Shown piece by piece: positions 9,858 through 18,454 of a DNA stretch of 64,000 nucleotides. A model generated the notes under the pieces. That model made no database searches. It saw nothing but the letters and a program-made list of their open reading frames with translations, and was not told the origin of the DNA. Numbering within the stretch: the stretch's first letter is position 1; every line of letters begins with the position of its first letter. The position numbers and the translations under genes were made by a program. This DNA is from Conexibacter sp. CPCC 206217 (GTDB lineage: Bacteria > Actinomycetota > Thermoleophilia > Solirubrobacterales > Solirubrobacteraceae): positions 124,001 to 188,000 of the forward strand of contig NZ_JAUTDO010000003.1 in the NCBI RefSeq assembly GCF_030646165.1, in the 5' to 3' direction.

Positions 9858-10655
9858 TCAGGCCGCAGCAGCGCGCTCGGCGGCCGTCAGGATCACCTGC
9901 GTCACGAGCCCCGGGTCGTCCCACATCGGCAGGTGACCGCAGTCGGGCAGCAGCAGTGAGGTGACGCCGAGCGGGAGCGCGCGCGGCGGCTTCACCAGTC
10001 TGTCGCGCTCGCCCCACGCGAGCGTCACCGGCACGCGCACGTCGGCGATTCTGGCGAAGCGGCCGGCGCGCATCGCGGCGTTCGCGGCGACGAAGCCGGG
10101 TGCGTCGGCGTACGCGCCGATCATCCGTGCCGCGGCGCGCGGCGGCACGCGCTCGGGGTGCGCGACCGTGCTCGCGAGCGCGGCCCGCCGCACCGGCCCG
10201 ACGTGCGTCAGCAGCGGCAGCAGCGGGCGCAGCGCTCGCGCGGCTCTGCGCGCGGTGTCGCGGCGCGGGCCCAGCGGCCGCGACCAGAAGCCGGCCGGGC
10301 AGAGCGCCGTCACGCTGCGCGCGCGGCCGCGCAGCGCCAGCTCCAGCGCGACCCAGCCGCCGAGCGAGTTGCCGGCCACGTCGGGCGCGCCGAGGCCCAG
10401 CTCGTCGAGCAGGTCCGCGACGACGCTCGCCAGCAGCGGCGGGCTCGGCGTGAGCGCCGACGGCAGCGCCGGGGAGGCGCCGAAGCCTGGCAGGTCGGGC
10501 ACGATCAGCGTCCGGTGCTCGGCCAGCGGCGCGAGCACCGGCTCCCACACGTGCCGCTCCCCGCCGAGGCCGTGCAACAGCAGCAGCGGGTCGCCGCTGC
10601 CGAGCCGGTCATAGGCCAGCGCGGCCCGTTCGGAGGAGTGACTGACGACGCCCAT
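9858..10655 (-). CDS. Alpha/beta-fold hydrolase
   Basis: A soluble hydrolase of 265 residues with the usual motifs: oxyanion-hole segment LLLHGLGG, nucleophile elbow GNSLGG (Ser), acid in WGERDRLV (Asp) and His in CGHLPMWDDP, so the catalytic triad is intact. The ATG at 10655 is preferred because CGTACT lies 7 bases upstream, like other leaderless starts here; an in-frame GTG at 10679 would add 8 residues. The substrate cannot be predicted; the protein resembles esterases and C-C bond hydrolases. Confidence 0.85.
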   Translation of the reverse strand: MGVVSHSSERAALAYDRLGSGDPLLLLHGLGGERHVWEPVLAPLAEHRTLIVPDLPGFGASPALPSALTPSPPLLASVVADLLDELGLGAPDVAGNSLGGWVALELALRGRARSVTALCPAGFWSRPLGPRRDTARRAARALRPLLPLLTHVGPVRRAALASTVAHPERVPPRAAARMIGAYADAPGFVAANAAMRAGRFARIADVRVPVTLAWGERDRLVKPPRALPLGVTSLLLPDCGHLPMWDDPGLVTQVILTAAERAAAA

Positions 10656-10712
10656 CGAGGCGAGTACGGTATCCCGCACGCGCCCGGATCATCGGCGGTA
10701 CCCTCTCGATCC

Positions 10713-10751
10713 ATGCGTTTCGCCTCTCCGCACCTCCCGCTGTACCTGTAA
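10713..10751 (+). CDS. Possible 12-residue leader peptide
   Basis: A short frame encoding MRFASPHLPLYL lies divergently from the hydrolase gene and 104 bases before the glycosyltransferase remnant. TACCCT ends 8 bases before its ATG, matching the leaderless pattern of this window. There is no homology evidence, so it may be chance. Confidence 0.2.
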   Translation: MRFASPHLPLYL

Positions 10752-10855
10752 GCCGCTCGCGGCTGCAGTGAGCCGACCGGTCACGCCCACGCCGGGCGCG
10801 ACCCGCTCCTGCGTTCTCGAATTCATCCACTGAATCGAAACGGAGTACAGCACCA

Positions 10856-11867
10856 ATGCATTCACGTCACATCGCGATGTTCGCCGTGCCCGCGCACGGC
10901 CACGTCAATCCGAGCCTCGCGGTGATCCGCGAGCTGAGCGCGCGCGGGCATCGCGTCACCTACGCCGTCACGGAGCAGTTCGCCGACGCGGTTCCTGTAC
11001 GACATCGGCGCCTACCACGCGCGCGTGCTGGCCCACCGCTGGGGCGTGCCGGCGGTGCAGCTGTCGCCGACCTACGTCGCGTGGGAGGGCTACGAGCAGG
11101 ACATGGCGGAGGCGCTCGCGCCGGTCCGCGCGCTCGACGGCTACGACGAGTACACGGCACGTTTCGCGGACTGGCTCGCGCGGGACGGGATCACGCTGTC
11201 GGTCGACGAGTTCGTCGGCCGCCCGCCGCGCTGCCTGGCGCTGATCCCGCGCGCGCTGCAGCCGAACGCCGACCGCGTCGACGCGACGCGCTACACGTTC
11301 GTCGGTGCGACGGTCGACGCCGGCCGCGACGAGGCGGCATGGGAGGGACCCGCGGACGGCAGCCGCGTGCTGCTGATCTCGCTCGGCTCCGCCTTCACCG
11401 AGCAGCCGGCGTTCTACCGCGCCTGCCTGGAGGCGTTCGGCGGCCTCGACGGCTGGCACGTCGTGCTGTCGATCGGCAGATACGTCGAGCCGGCCGAGCT
11501 GGGCGAGCTGCCGGCGAATGTCGAGCTGCACCGCTTCGTGCCGCAGCTCGCGGTGCTCGCGCAGGCGGGCGCGTTCGTCACGCACGCCGGCATGGGCAGC
11601 GCGAAGGAGGCGCTCGCGGCGGGCGTGCCGATGATCGCGCTGCCGCAGGCGGTCGACCAGTTCCCCAACGCCGCGCGGCTCGTCGAGCTGGGCGTCGCGC
11701 GCCAGCTCGCGACCGCCGAGGCGACCCCGCAGGACCTGCGAGCCGCCCTGCAGGAGCTGACCGACGACCCGCAGGTCCGTGCGCGGGCGGCCCAGTTGCG
11801 CGGCGAGATCGCGCGCGAGGGCGGCGCCGCGCGCGCGGCGGACCTGATCGAGGCGGAGGTGTCCTAG
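10856..11867 (+). pseudogene. MGT-family glycosyltransferase, frameshifted with internal deletion
   Basis: The first 45 codons encode a typical macrolide-type UDP-glycosyltransferase N-terminus ([20 protein letters not shown]). At 10990-10992 the frame breaks: the next family segment, [18 protein letters not shown], is in another frame and continues to the stop at 11865. The C-terminal nucleotide-sugar site ([26 protein letters not shown]) is intact. The two parts total 336 residues against roughly 400 in the family, and about 60-70 residues between strand 2 and the [12 protein letters not shown] segment are missing. It is therefore a deletion plus frameshift, not a simple slip. A GTG at 11025 could allow translation of the C-terminal part only. 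Confidence 0.82.
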
Positions 11868-12214
11868 GCGTCCGGCTCGATCACGAGGATCGTCTGCTGA
11901 TACGGCTCCGCCATTCCGACGTGGACGATCGTGCAGGAGCGCACGCGGCCGCGTACGACGCGCGTGACCTGCTGCTCGACGAGCGGCTCCGGCGCGTAGT
12001 CGTTGACGGCGCCGCTGCGGAAGGTGCCGAAGCTGCCGACCTGCCATTCCGGGGCGTACTGGACGCCGCTGTCGAGGTCGATCAGGAACGGCTCGTACGG
12101 CTGCTCGACGAGCTTGTTGCCGCGCAGACCACCCTGCTTCAGCCGCCACGTCAGCTCGACGTGGTGGCCGACGGGGATCGCGGCGGGGTAGGCGAGAGGG
12201 ACCTTCAGGCTCAT
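11864..12214 (-). CDS. Hypothetical beta-rich protein
   Basis: 116 residues and no family recognised. The predicted strands are interspersed with Pro/Gly ([19 protein letters not shown]) and there is neither a signal peptide nor a transmembrane helix. ATG at 12214 is preferred over upstream starts because TACCGT ends 8 bases before it. Its stop codon shares the palindrome CTAG with the stop of the convergent glycosyltransferase remnant, a 4-base overlap. Codon use looks normal for a coding gene. Confidence 0.6.
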   Translation of the reverse strand: MSLKVPLAYPAAIPVGHHVELTWRLKQGGLRGNKLVEQPYEPFLIDLDSGVQYAPEWQVGSFGTFRSGAVNDYAPEPLVEQQVTRVVRGRVRSCTIVHVGMAEPYQQTILVIEPDA

Positions 12215-12330
12215 GCCGGCGAACGGTATCTGGCGCCCCCTCACCCGCCGCGAGTGATGCGCTCTCACCCGCGCGCGCGGGACGCTCGCGCCCGTCCACA
12301 GCGAGGAGCTCGTCTAGCGGGCGCGAGCCC

Positions 12331-13125
12331 CTACCGCTTGTTGCGCTGCCCGGCGGCCATCGCCGCGGAGATCCTCGCGTTGCCGAGCTTGCGGCTGACG
12401 CTCGCCGACAGCTCCGGCGCGAGGCCGGAGAAGGTCGCGCCGACACGCAGGCTCAGCGGCGCCACGTCCAGTTCGGCGCGGTTGTCCTCGATCGTCCTCA
12501 CGACGCCGGAGGCGACGTCGTGCGGCGTGCGCGTCGCGACGCCCTTCGGCAGCTCGACGCCCGACTCGGCGAACATCCCGGCATCGCGGATGAAGCCGGG
12601 GAAGACGGTCGAGACGCCGACGCCGCTGTCGCGCAGATCCTCGCGCAGCCCGAGCGCGAAGCCGCGCATGCCGAACTTCGTCGCCGAGTAGAGCGATCCG
12701 CCGGGCTGCGCCGACTTGCCCGACAGCGACGAGATGAAGACGATGTGCCCGCGCCCGCGCGCCGCCATCGGCCCGGCCAGCAGCTTCGCGAGCGCGATCG
12801 GCGCGCGCAGGTTGACGTCGAGCGCGCGGTCGATCTGCTCCAGCGTGAAGTCGTCGAGCGTCCCACTGGCCGGCAGCGCCGCGTTGGCGATCAGCACGTC
12901 CACGTCGCCTGCCTGCTCGACCAGCCGCTCCGGCGCCGCACGATCGGCGAGGTCGACCGACAGCGCCCGCCCGCCCAGCTCCTGCGCAAGCGGCTCCAGC
13001 ACCTCCGCCCGCCGCCCGGTCAGCACCAGCGTCGCCCCGCGCGCCGCCAGCGCCCGCGCGATCGCCTGTCCGATGCCCCCGCTGGCGCCAGTGAGCAGAA
13101 CTGTGGTGCCTTGAATCTCGGTCAT
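12331..13125 (-). CDS. Short-chain dehydrogenase/reductase
   Basis: A classical SDR of 264 residues. The dinucleotide-binding motif is TGASGGIG (residues 12-19), followed by the NAA-like motif IANAALP, the catalytic serine region FISSLSGK and the catalytic YSATK. The length and order fit single-domain NAD(P)-dependent oxidoreductases. TGRR after the second strand suggests an NADPH preference (inference). The substrate is unknown and no pathway neighbour helps. The start ATG lies at the far end of a short gap to the toxin gene. Confidence 0.87.
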   Translation of the reverse strand: MTEIQGTTVLLTGASGGIGQAIARALAARGATLVLTGRRAEVLEPLAQELGGRALSVDLADRAAPERLVEQAGDVDVLIANAALPASGTLDDFTLEQIDRALDVNLRAPIALAKLLAGPMAARGRGHIVFISSLSGKSAQPGGSLYSATKFGMRGFALGLREDLRDSGVGVSTVFPGFIRDAGMFAESGVELPKGVATRTPHDVASGVVRTIEDNRAELDVAPLSLRVGATFSGLAPELSASVSRKLGNARISAAMAAGQRNKR

Positions 13126-13183
13126 GCGCCCAAGCCTGCCAGAAACGCGACGAGACGGCGGCCCTTCATCGGGTCGAAGCGCT

Positions 13184-13669
13184 TCAGAGCGGTCCGTCGA
13201 CGACAGCGAGCGCGGGCGCTGTCGGGAAGAGCCGCGTCAGCATCGCGGCGATCGCTTCGAAGTCCACGCGATTGCGCGTCGCGACGTCGAGGCCGGCGGC
13301 GAACGCAGTCGCCGCGATTTGGACGTCCAGCAGCCATGAGGCTTGTCGCATCGTCTTCGAGCGTCGATCGCGTCTGCCTGGTGGATGCGGCATCGCGCCG
13401 CGAAGTCGGCCCGCGACGAGCGCGGCCCGCCCGTCGACCGGCACGATCGACAGCGTCTCGCTCGCGGTCAGGCGCGTGAACCACGACAGCAGTTCGCCGT
13501 ACCGTTCGTCGCGCCCTGTCTGGAGTTGGTAGCCGTATGCGATCTCGAGGATCGTCGGCGCGGCGATCCGCACGGGGAGACCTTCGGCAGATCGCTCGAT
13601 CGCGTACTCCAGCGTCTCACTGCCGGGATGCAGGAGCGATGCGAGCGTCGTGTCCCACAATGCCGTCAC
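13184..13669 (-). CDS. vapC: PIN-domain toxin (VapC-like)
   Basis: 161 residues of PIN-domain ribonuclease type. The acidic active-site residues appear as Asp in LWDTTLASLL near the N-terminus, Glu in PTILEIAYGY and Asp in LDVQIAATAFAAG with a further Asn/Asp in TRNRVDF. GTG at 13669 is the only start that keeps the first Asp and lies just after the antitoxin stop (14 bases). It forms a typical antitoxin-toxin operon with the gene at 13684-14034. Confidence 0.8.
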   Translation of the reverse strand: MTALWDTTLASLLHPGSETLEYAIERSAEGLPVRIAAPTILEIAYGYQLQTGRDERYGELLSWFTRLTASETLSIVPVDGRAALVAGRLRGAMPHPPGRRDRRSKTMRQASWLLDVQIAATAFAAGLDVATRNRVDFEAIAAMLTRLFPTAPALAVVDGPL

Positions 13670-13683
13670 GGTTGCAACGCGTG

Positions 13684-14034
13684 TCAGGCTGCCTGCTCGA
13701 CAGCGTCGCGCAATGCCAGGACTGCCGCTGCCGCTTCGTCTGGCGACGGGAGTCTGGTGAGGTCCACGTCGACGGCGCCTCCTGGAACGACGGCTGCCCA
13801 GCGTGCTTCTCGGCGCGCGGCGATCGCCTGCTCCTGCGTGTAGATGCGCGCACCGCGCGTCGCGAGTCGCAGCAGAGCGTCGTTGCGGGAGATGCCGAGC
13901 TCGTCCGCGAACTGCTCCGCAACGGCTGCCAGTTCGTCGGGCAGGCGCAACGTCGTCCGCGGTCCCTCGCTGCGGGGAGCCCGCGGTTCGGAGCGCGCCG
14001 ATGTGGTGGTCGGTCGCCTGGGTGTCGTCGCCAT
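13684..14034 (-). CDS. Antitoxin partner of the PIN toxin
   Basis: 116 residues with an N-terminal basic tail and a short ribbon-helix-helix-like segment (TTLRLPDELAAVAEQFADEL) for DNA binding and dimerisation. The acidic/hydrophobic C-terminal half would wrap and block the toxin. TAAGAT ends 6 bases before the ATG, so the transcript is probably leaderless, and a perfect palindrome overlaps that -10 box. The RHH assignment is by inspection only. Confidence 0.75.
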   Translation of the reverse strand: MATTPRRPTTTSARSEPRAPRSEGPRTTLRLPDELAAVAEQFADELGISRNDALLRLATRGARIYTQEQAIAARREARWAAVVPGGAVDVDLTRLPSPDEAAAAVLALRDAVEQAA

Positions 14035-14043
14035 ACGCCGATC

Positions 14044-14067
14044 TTAGCGCATCAGTTGATGCGCTAA
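14044..14067 (-). promoter_or_regulatory. Operator palindrome of the toxin-antitoxin operon
   Basis: TTAGCGCATCA (14044-14054) and its exact inverse (14057-14067) are separated by 2 bases and lie 9 bases before the antitoxin ATG. The palindrome overlaps the -10 box TAAGAT (14041-14046 on the minus strand), so the bound antitoxin would block transcription directly. Confidence 0.75.
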
Positions 14068-14098
14068 GACGTTGCAATCTACGCGAAGACGGCAGAAA

Positions 14099-15256
14099 TC
14101 ACGCGAACAACGCGACCGTCGCCGTGAAGCTGTGCATGAAGCTCGCGCCGCCGACAGGGCCGATCTCGCCGGCGGCGAAGAAGCCGGCGGAGGGGGCTCC
14201 TGCGAGCTCGTCGGCGAGCAGGCCGGCGTCGTGGTCGGCGACGCCGAACATCTCGCGACCGCGGCTGTGGCAGGCGAAGGCGAGCGCGCCGGCGGGGGCG
14301 CCGCCGAGCGCGTCGACGCGCAGCTTCAGCTGGTCGTGCAGGTCGCGGTCGGCGGAGGCCGCGTCGCGGGCGTGCAGGCGCAGCACCTGACCGGGCTGGA
14401 CGTTGGCGGCGACCGCGATCGTGCCGGCGACCGGATCGGCGCCGAGCAGGCCGCGCACGAGGAAGTCGCCGTGGTCGTACTCGGGCTGGCCGCCGTCGAC
14501 GACGATGCCGACCAGCAGGCCGCCGGCGATCAGCGTCCGATCGCGCGCGTCGAGCTGCTCGATCGTCTTGCGTATGTGGTCGAGCGCCGGTCTGCCGGCC
14601 AGTTCGGTGATGACGTTGCCCTCGGCGGCCGTGATCGTCATCTCCGGCCCCAACGGCGTCGCGCCCTGCGAGACGCACGGCAGCAGCTCGACCCCGTCCA
14701 GCCGCACGCCGACGGCGCCGCTGTCGACGACGCGGTCGCCGTGGAACAGCGCCGTCGTCCCCTCGGCTGTGCGCGCGCTCGACAGGCCGCCGACGACCGG
14801 CACGCCGGGCGCGCGCGTCGCGAGGTCCATCAGCAGCGCATCGGTCGGGAACGAGAACGGGTCGGGCAGCAGGATCGCGCCGCGCGCGCCGGCGAGGTCC
14901 TCCATCCCGGTCACCGCGATCGACTCGTCGATCTGCTGCGCGGTCGCGTGGAAGGTCGTCGCGCTGCCGCCGCCCAGCGAGGCGGCCCAGACGGCGACGG
15001 CGGTGCCGCCCTCGTGCTCGGCGCCGCAGCCGAGCACGCCGCCGGCGCCGCAGCCGATCAGCGCGGGCGGGCGCAGCGCCTCGTGGATGCCTTCGAGCGT
15101 CGCCTCGGGCGCGGCGAGATGCGCGCCGGAGGCGAAGACGATCGCGAGATCGGCCTTCTGGCCCATCAGCGCCTGCCCGGCCGCGTGCGCCGCCTCGATC
15201 GCGCCGACGCGCGCGTCGCCGTGCGTCGATACCCCTGTTCCGATCAGCGCGCTCAC
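14099..15256 (-). CDS. FIST-domain sensory protein
   Basis: 385 residues with FIST_N followed by FIST_C character, a cytoplasmic sensory module thought to bind small ligands such as amino acids. Typical features are the Gly-rich GCGAGGVLGCGAEHEGG loop region, LPDPFSFPTDALL, and a C-terminal FACHSRGREMFG segment followed by GFFAAGEIGPVGG. No output domain is fused, so it acts alone or with a partner elsewhere. GTG at 15256 has TAGAGT 6 bases upstream. Confidence 0.85.
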   Translation of the reverse strand: MSALIGTGVSTHGDARVGAIEAAHAAGQALMGQKADLAIVFASGAHLAAPEATLEGIHEALRPPALIGCGAGGVLGCGAEHEGGTAVAVWAASLGGGSATTFHATAQQIDESIAVTGMEDLAGARGAILLPDPFSFPTDALLMDLATRAPGVPVVGGLSSARTAEGTTALFHGDRVVDSGAVGVRLDGVELLPCVSQGATPLGPEMTITAAEGNVITELAGRPALDHIRKTIEQLDARDRTLIAGGLLVGIVVDGGQPEYDHGDFLVRGLLGADPVAGTIAVAANVQPGQVLRLHARDAASADRDLHDQLKLRVDALGGAPAGALAFACHSRGREMFGVADHDAGLLADELAGAPSAGFFAAGEIGPVGGASFMHSFTATVALFA

Positions 15257-15438
15257 CGCTCCACTCTACTGCCGTTCGGAAGCCGACTCGACGGTTCTCG
15301 CAGCCGGCGGGCCCGCCGCCGCGGCGCTCGCCCGCGCGGGCCGGTCCGCTCTGCGGGCGCGCTGCCGCGTCGTCGCCCGCCCGCACCCCCATCGCCCCGC
15401 GGGACGGCGAGCACAGCCCGCCGGCCATACTCCGCCGC

Positions 15439-16347
15439 ATGACGCCAAACGTCATCGCGATCTTCGGTCCGACGGGAATCGGGAAGACGTCCGTCGCGCT
15501 CGCGCTCGCGCGCCGGCTGCGCGCGGCTGGGGAGGACCCGGTCGCGATCTCGGCCGACGCGCTGCAGGTCTACGGCGGCCTCGAAACGCTGACGGGCGCG
15601 GCCGACGCGACCGAGCAGGCCGAGCTGGAGCACCGCCTGATCTCCTTCCTGCCGGTCGCCGCGACCTTCAGCGCCGGGCGGTACGCGCAGCTGGCGCACG
15701 CCGAGGTCGACCGGGCGCTCGCCGAGGGCCGCACGCCGATCGTCGTCGGCGGCACCGGCCTCTACCTGCGCGCGGCGCTGACCGAGCTGCGGCTGAAGCC
15801 GCCCCCGCCGGAGGGCGCGCGCGAGCGCTGGCTGGCGGAGCTGGAGCGCGTCGGCGCGCCCGCCCTGCACGCGCAGTTGAACGAGCGCGCGCCGTGGGCG
15901 GCGGCCGGGATCGAGCGCAACGACCGCCAGCGGCTCGTGCGCGCGCACGAGCTGCTCGACGCCGGCGCGCTGGAGCCGCCGACCGGCGAGCCGTCGCAGC
16001 TGTGGACCGCCGAGACGCGCCACCCGACGCTGCTGGCCGGCCTGACGATGGAACGCGAGGCGCTGTACGCGCGCATCGACGAGCGCGTCAGCGCCATGGT
16101 CGCCGCGGGCGCGCGCGAGGAGGTGCTGCGGGCAGATGCGGCCGGCGCCTCCGACACCGCCCGCAAGGCGCTCGGCTTCGCGGACCTGCTGGCCGGCGAC
16201 GTCGAGGCGATGCAGCGTCACACGCGCAACTACGCCCGCCGCCAGCTGACGTGGATGCGCAAGCTGGCCGGCGCGGAGACGATCGACACGACCGGCCGCT
16301 CGGCGGATGACGTGGCAGCCGAGATAGATAACCTCCGCCGCCGATAG
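15439..16347 (+). CDS. miaA: tRNA dimethylallyltransferase
   Basis: 302 residues. The enzyme adds a dimethylallyl group to A37 of tRNAs reading UNN codons. The P-loop FGPTGIGKTS lies at residues 9-18, then DALQVYGGL, the HRLISFLP segment, VVGGTGLYLRAAL and the C-terminal TRNYARRQLTWMRK, all family signatures. The start is preceded by CATACT at 7 bases. It heads a co-directional run with dapF, dapL and hflX, a common actinobacterial arrangement. Confidence 0.94.
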   Translation: MTPNVIAIFGPTGIGKTSVALALARRLRAAGEDPVAISADALQVYGGLETLTGAADATEQAELEHRLISFLPVAATFSAGRYAQLAHAEVDRALAEGRTPIVVGGTGLYLRAALTELRLKPPPPEGARERWLAELERVGAPALHAQLNERAPWAAAGIERNDRQRLVRAHELLDAGALEPPTGEPSQLWTAETRHPTLLAGLTMEREALYARIDERVSAMVAAGAREEVLRADAAGASDTARKALGFADLLAGDVEAMQRHTRNYARRQLTWMRKLAGAETIDTTGRSADDVAAEIDNLRRR

Positions 16348-16384
16348 CACGGCAGCGGACGACCCCCAGATCCCCGGAGGCAGC

Positions 16385-17263
16385 GTGAAGTTCGAGAAGT
16401 GGCAGGCGCTCGGCAACGACTACGCGATCGTCGAGGCCAGAGACCTCCCGTTCGAGCTGACGCCCGCGCGCGTGCGCGCCTTCTGCGCGGCCCACTTCGG
16501 CGTCTTCGCAGACGGGATCCTGCTGTTGAGCGAGACGGCCGAGCCCGGCTACGTCGCGCAGCTGAAGATCTTCAACCCCGACGGCTCCGAGGCCGAGCTG
16601 TCGGGCAACGGCGCGCGCGAGGCGATCATGTACCTGCGTCAGCGCGGCTGGGTCGACGCCGACACCTTCTCGATCATGACCGCGGCCGGCGAGATCCGCC
16701 CGACGATCACCGGCCCGACGACCTGCAAGGTCGACATGGGCCGCGCGAAGCTGACCTCCAAGGACTTCCCCGGCGGCCCCGACGACGGCAGATCCGAGCT
16801 GACCGCCGACGGCACGACGTGGGCCTTCCAGCACGTCTCGATCGGCAACCCGCAGTGCTCGATCCGCGTCGGCTCCGAGGCGGAGCTGGAGGCGCTCGAC
16901 CTGCCCGCGATCGGCGACGCGATCATGGCCCATGCGCTGTTCCCCAACCGCACCAACGTCTCCTGGTACGCCGAGCTGGCCGACGACCGCATCCGCGCGC
17001 GGATCTTCGAGCGCGGCGTCGGGGAGACGCTCTCCTCCGGCACCGGCGCGACCGGCGCCGCGGTCGCGCACGTGATGCGCGGCGGCGGGGGCGAAGATCC
17101 GCACGATCCGGACACCTCGACGGTCACCGTCGTGCTCGACGGCGGCGAGCTGGAGGTCGAGGTGGCCGAGGACCTGCACGTGAACCTGACCGGCTGGGCC
17201 GTCCCCGTCTTCACGGGGACGCTGTCGGAGAACTTCATCAAGGAGCTGCATGAGACCGAGTAA
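16385..17263 (+). CDS. dapF: Diaminopimelate epimerase homologue lacking both catalytic cysteines
   Basis: 292 residues, full length for DapF, GTG start after CCGGAGG. The fold motifs are all present: ALGNDY at the start, FNPDGSEAEL, SIGNPQCSI, NRTNVSW and ERGVGET. In known DapF enzymes two cysteines act as the proton-transfer pair, one in CGNG and one in CG(S/T)G. Here these read SGNG (Ser73) and SSGTG (Ser218). Substrate-pocket Asn and Glu/Arg residues are kept. It overlaps dapL by 14 bases, so it is coupled to diaminopimelate synthesis, but whether it epimerises is doubtful. Confidence 0.85.
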   Translation: MKFEKWQALGNDYAIVEARDLPFELTPARVRAFCAAHFGVFADGILLLSETAEPGYVAQLKIFNPDGSEAELSGNGAREAIMYLRQRGWVDADTFSIMTAAGEIRPTITGPTTCKVDMGRAKLTSKDFPGGPDDGRSELTADGTTWAFQHVSIGNPQCSIRVGSEAELEALDLPAIGDAIMAHALFPNRTNVSWYAELADDRIRARIFERGVGETLSSGTGATGAAVAHVMRGGGGEDPHDPDTSTVTVVLDGGELEVEVAEDLHVNLTGWAVPVFTGTLSENFIKELHETE

Positions 17264-18413
17264 GCGACTCGACCTGATCCCGCCGTACCTGTTCGCGCAG
17301 CTGGAGCGCAAGATCGCCGACAAGAAGGCGGCGGGGATCGACGTCATCTCGCTCGGGATCGGCGACCCCGACACGCCGACGTACCCGCCGATCGTCGCGG
17401 CCGCGCAGCGCGCCGTCGCGGACCCGGGCACGCATCAGTACCCGTCCAACCGCGGCCGCCAGGACTTCCGCGAGGCGTTCGCAGCCTTCTACGCGCGCCG
17501 CTTCGGCGTGACGCTCGATCCGGCGACGGAGGTGATGCCGGCGATCGGCGCGAAGGAGTGCATCTTCAACCTCAGCCTCACGTTCCTCGATCCCGACGAC
17601 ATCGCGCTCGCGTCCGACCCGGGCTACCCGGTCTACACCGGCGGACCGCTGCTGGCCGGCGCCGGCTCGGTGCTGATGCCGCTGAAGCCGGAGCTGGGCT
17701 TCGCGCCCGACCTCGGCGCGATCTCCGACGCCGACGCGGCGCGCGCGAAGCTGCTGTTCATCAACTACCCGAACAACCCGACCGGCGCGATCGTGCCGGA
17801 CGGCTTCTTCGAGCAGGTCGTGGAGTTCGCGCGCAAGCACGACATCCTCGTCGTGCACGACAACGCCTACAGCGAGACGACGTATGACGGATATGCAGCG
17901 CCGTCGTTCCTCTCCACGCCGGGCGCCAAGGAGGTCGGCGTCGAGGTCTTCTCGCTCTCCAAGGGCTACAACATGACCGGCTGGCGGGCCGCGGCGATCG
18001 TCGGCAACGCGGACGCGATCGCGGCCTACTGGAAGCTCAAGAGCAACGTCGACTCGGGCCTGTTCGAGGCGGTCCAGCTGGCGGCGATCGAGGCGCTCTC
18101 GCCGGCGGTCGACGCGGACGTGGCGGCGATGAACGCGATCTACACGCGCCGGCGCGACCTCGTCGTCGACGCCCTCAAGGCAGCCGGCGTCGACGTGACC
18201 GCGCCGAAGGGCACGATCTACGTGTGGGCACCGATCCCCCCCGGCTACGAGTCCTCGGCCGCCTACTGCGAGCACGTGCTGGAGCAGGCCGCCGTCGTGA
18301 TCTCCCCGGGCGGCGCGTACGGAGCTTCCGGCGAGGGCTTCTTCCGCATCTCCCTCACCACGCCCGACGACCGCCTCGCGGAGGCCGTCGAGCGGATCCG
18401 CAGACTGGGCTGA
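17250..18413 (+). CDS. dapL: LL-diaminopimelate aminotransferase
   Basis: 387 residues of class I/II PLP aminotransferase. It converts tetrahydrodipicolinate to LL-diaminopimelate in one step. The N-terminus RLDLIPPYLFAQLERKIADK matches the DapL group. The PLP lysine lies in FSLSKGYNMTGWR, with NYPNNPTGA and HDNAYSE as cofactor-binding motifs. AAGGAG precedes the ATG, which lies inside the end of dapF, so the two are translated together. Related aminotransferases with other substrates cannot be fully excluded. Confidence 0.87.
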   Translation: MRPSKRLDLIPPYLFAQLERKIADKKAAGIDVISLGIGDPDTPTYPPIVAAAQRAVADPGTHQYPSNRGRQDFREAFAAFYARRFGVTLDPATEVMPAIGAKECIFNLSLTFLDPDDIALASDPGYPVYTGGPLLAGAGSVLMPLKPELGFAPDLGAISDADAARAKLLFINYPNNPTGAIVPDGFFEQVVEFARKHDILVVHDNAYSETTYDGYAAPSFLSTPGAKEVGVEVFSLSKGYNMTGWRAAAIVGNADAIAAYWKLKSNVDSGLFEAVQLAAIEALSPAVDADVAAMNAIYTRRRDLVVDALKAAGVDVTAPKGTIYVWAPIPPGYESSAAYCEHVLEQAAVVISPGGAYGASGEGFFRISLTTPDDRLAEAVERIRRLG

Positions 18414-18454
18414 GAGTAGGCTGGGCGGGACGTCCCCGAAGACGAGGATCACGA

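Noticed and set aside
10985..11000. Programmed frameshift as an explanation for the glycosyltransferase break
   Set aside because: There is no slippery sequence, and family residues are missing at the break, so a deletion explains it better.
14072..15442. Plus-strand open frame over the FIST gene
   Set aside because: Shadow of a gene with recognisable FIST motifs on the minus strand.
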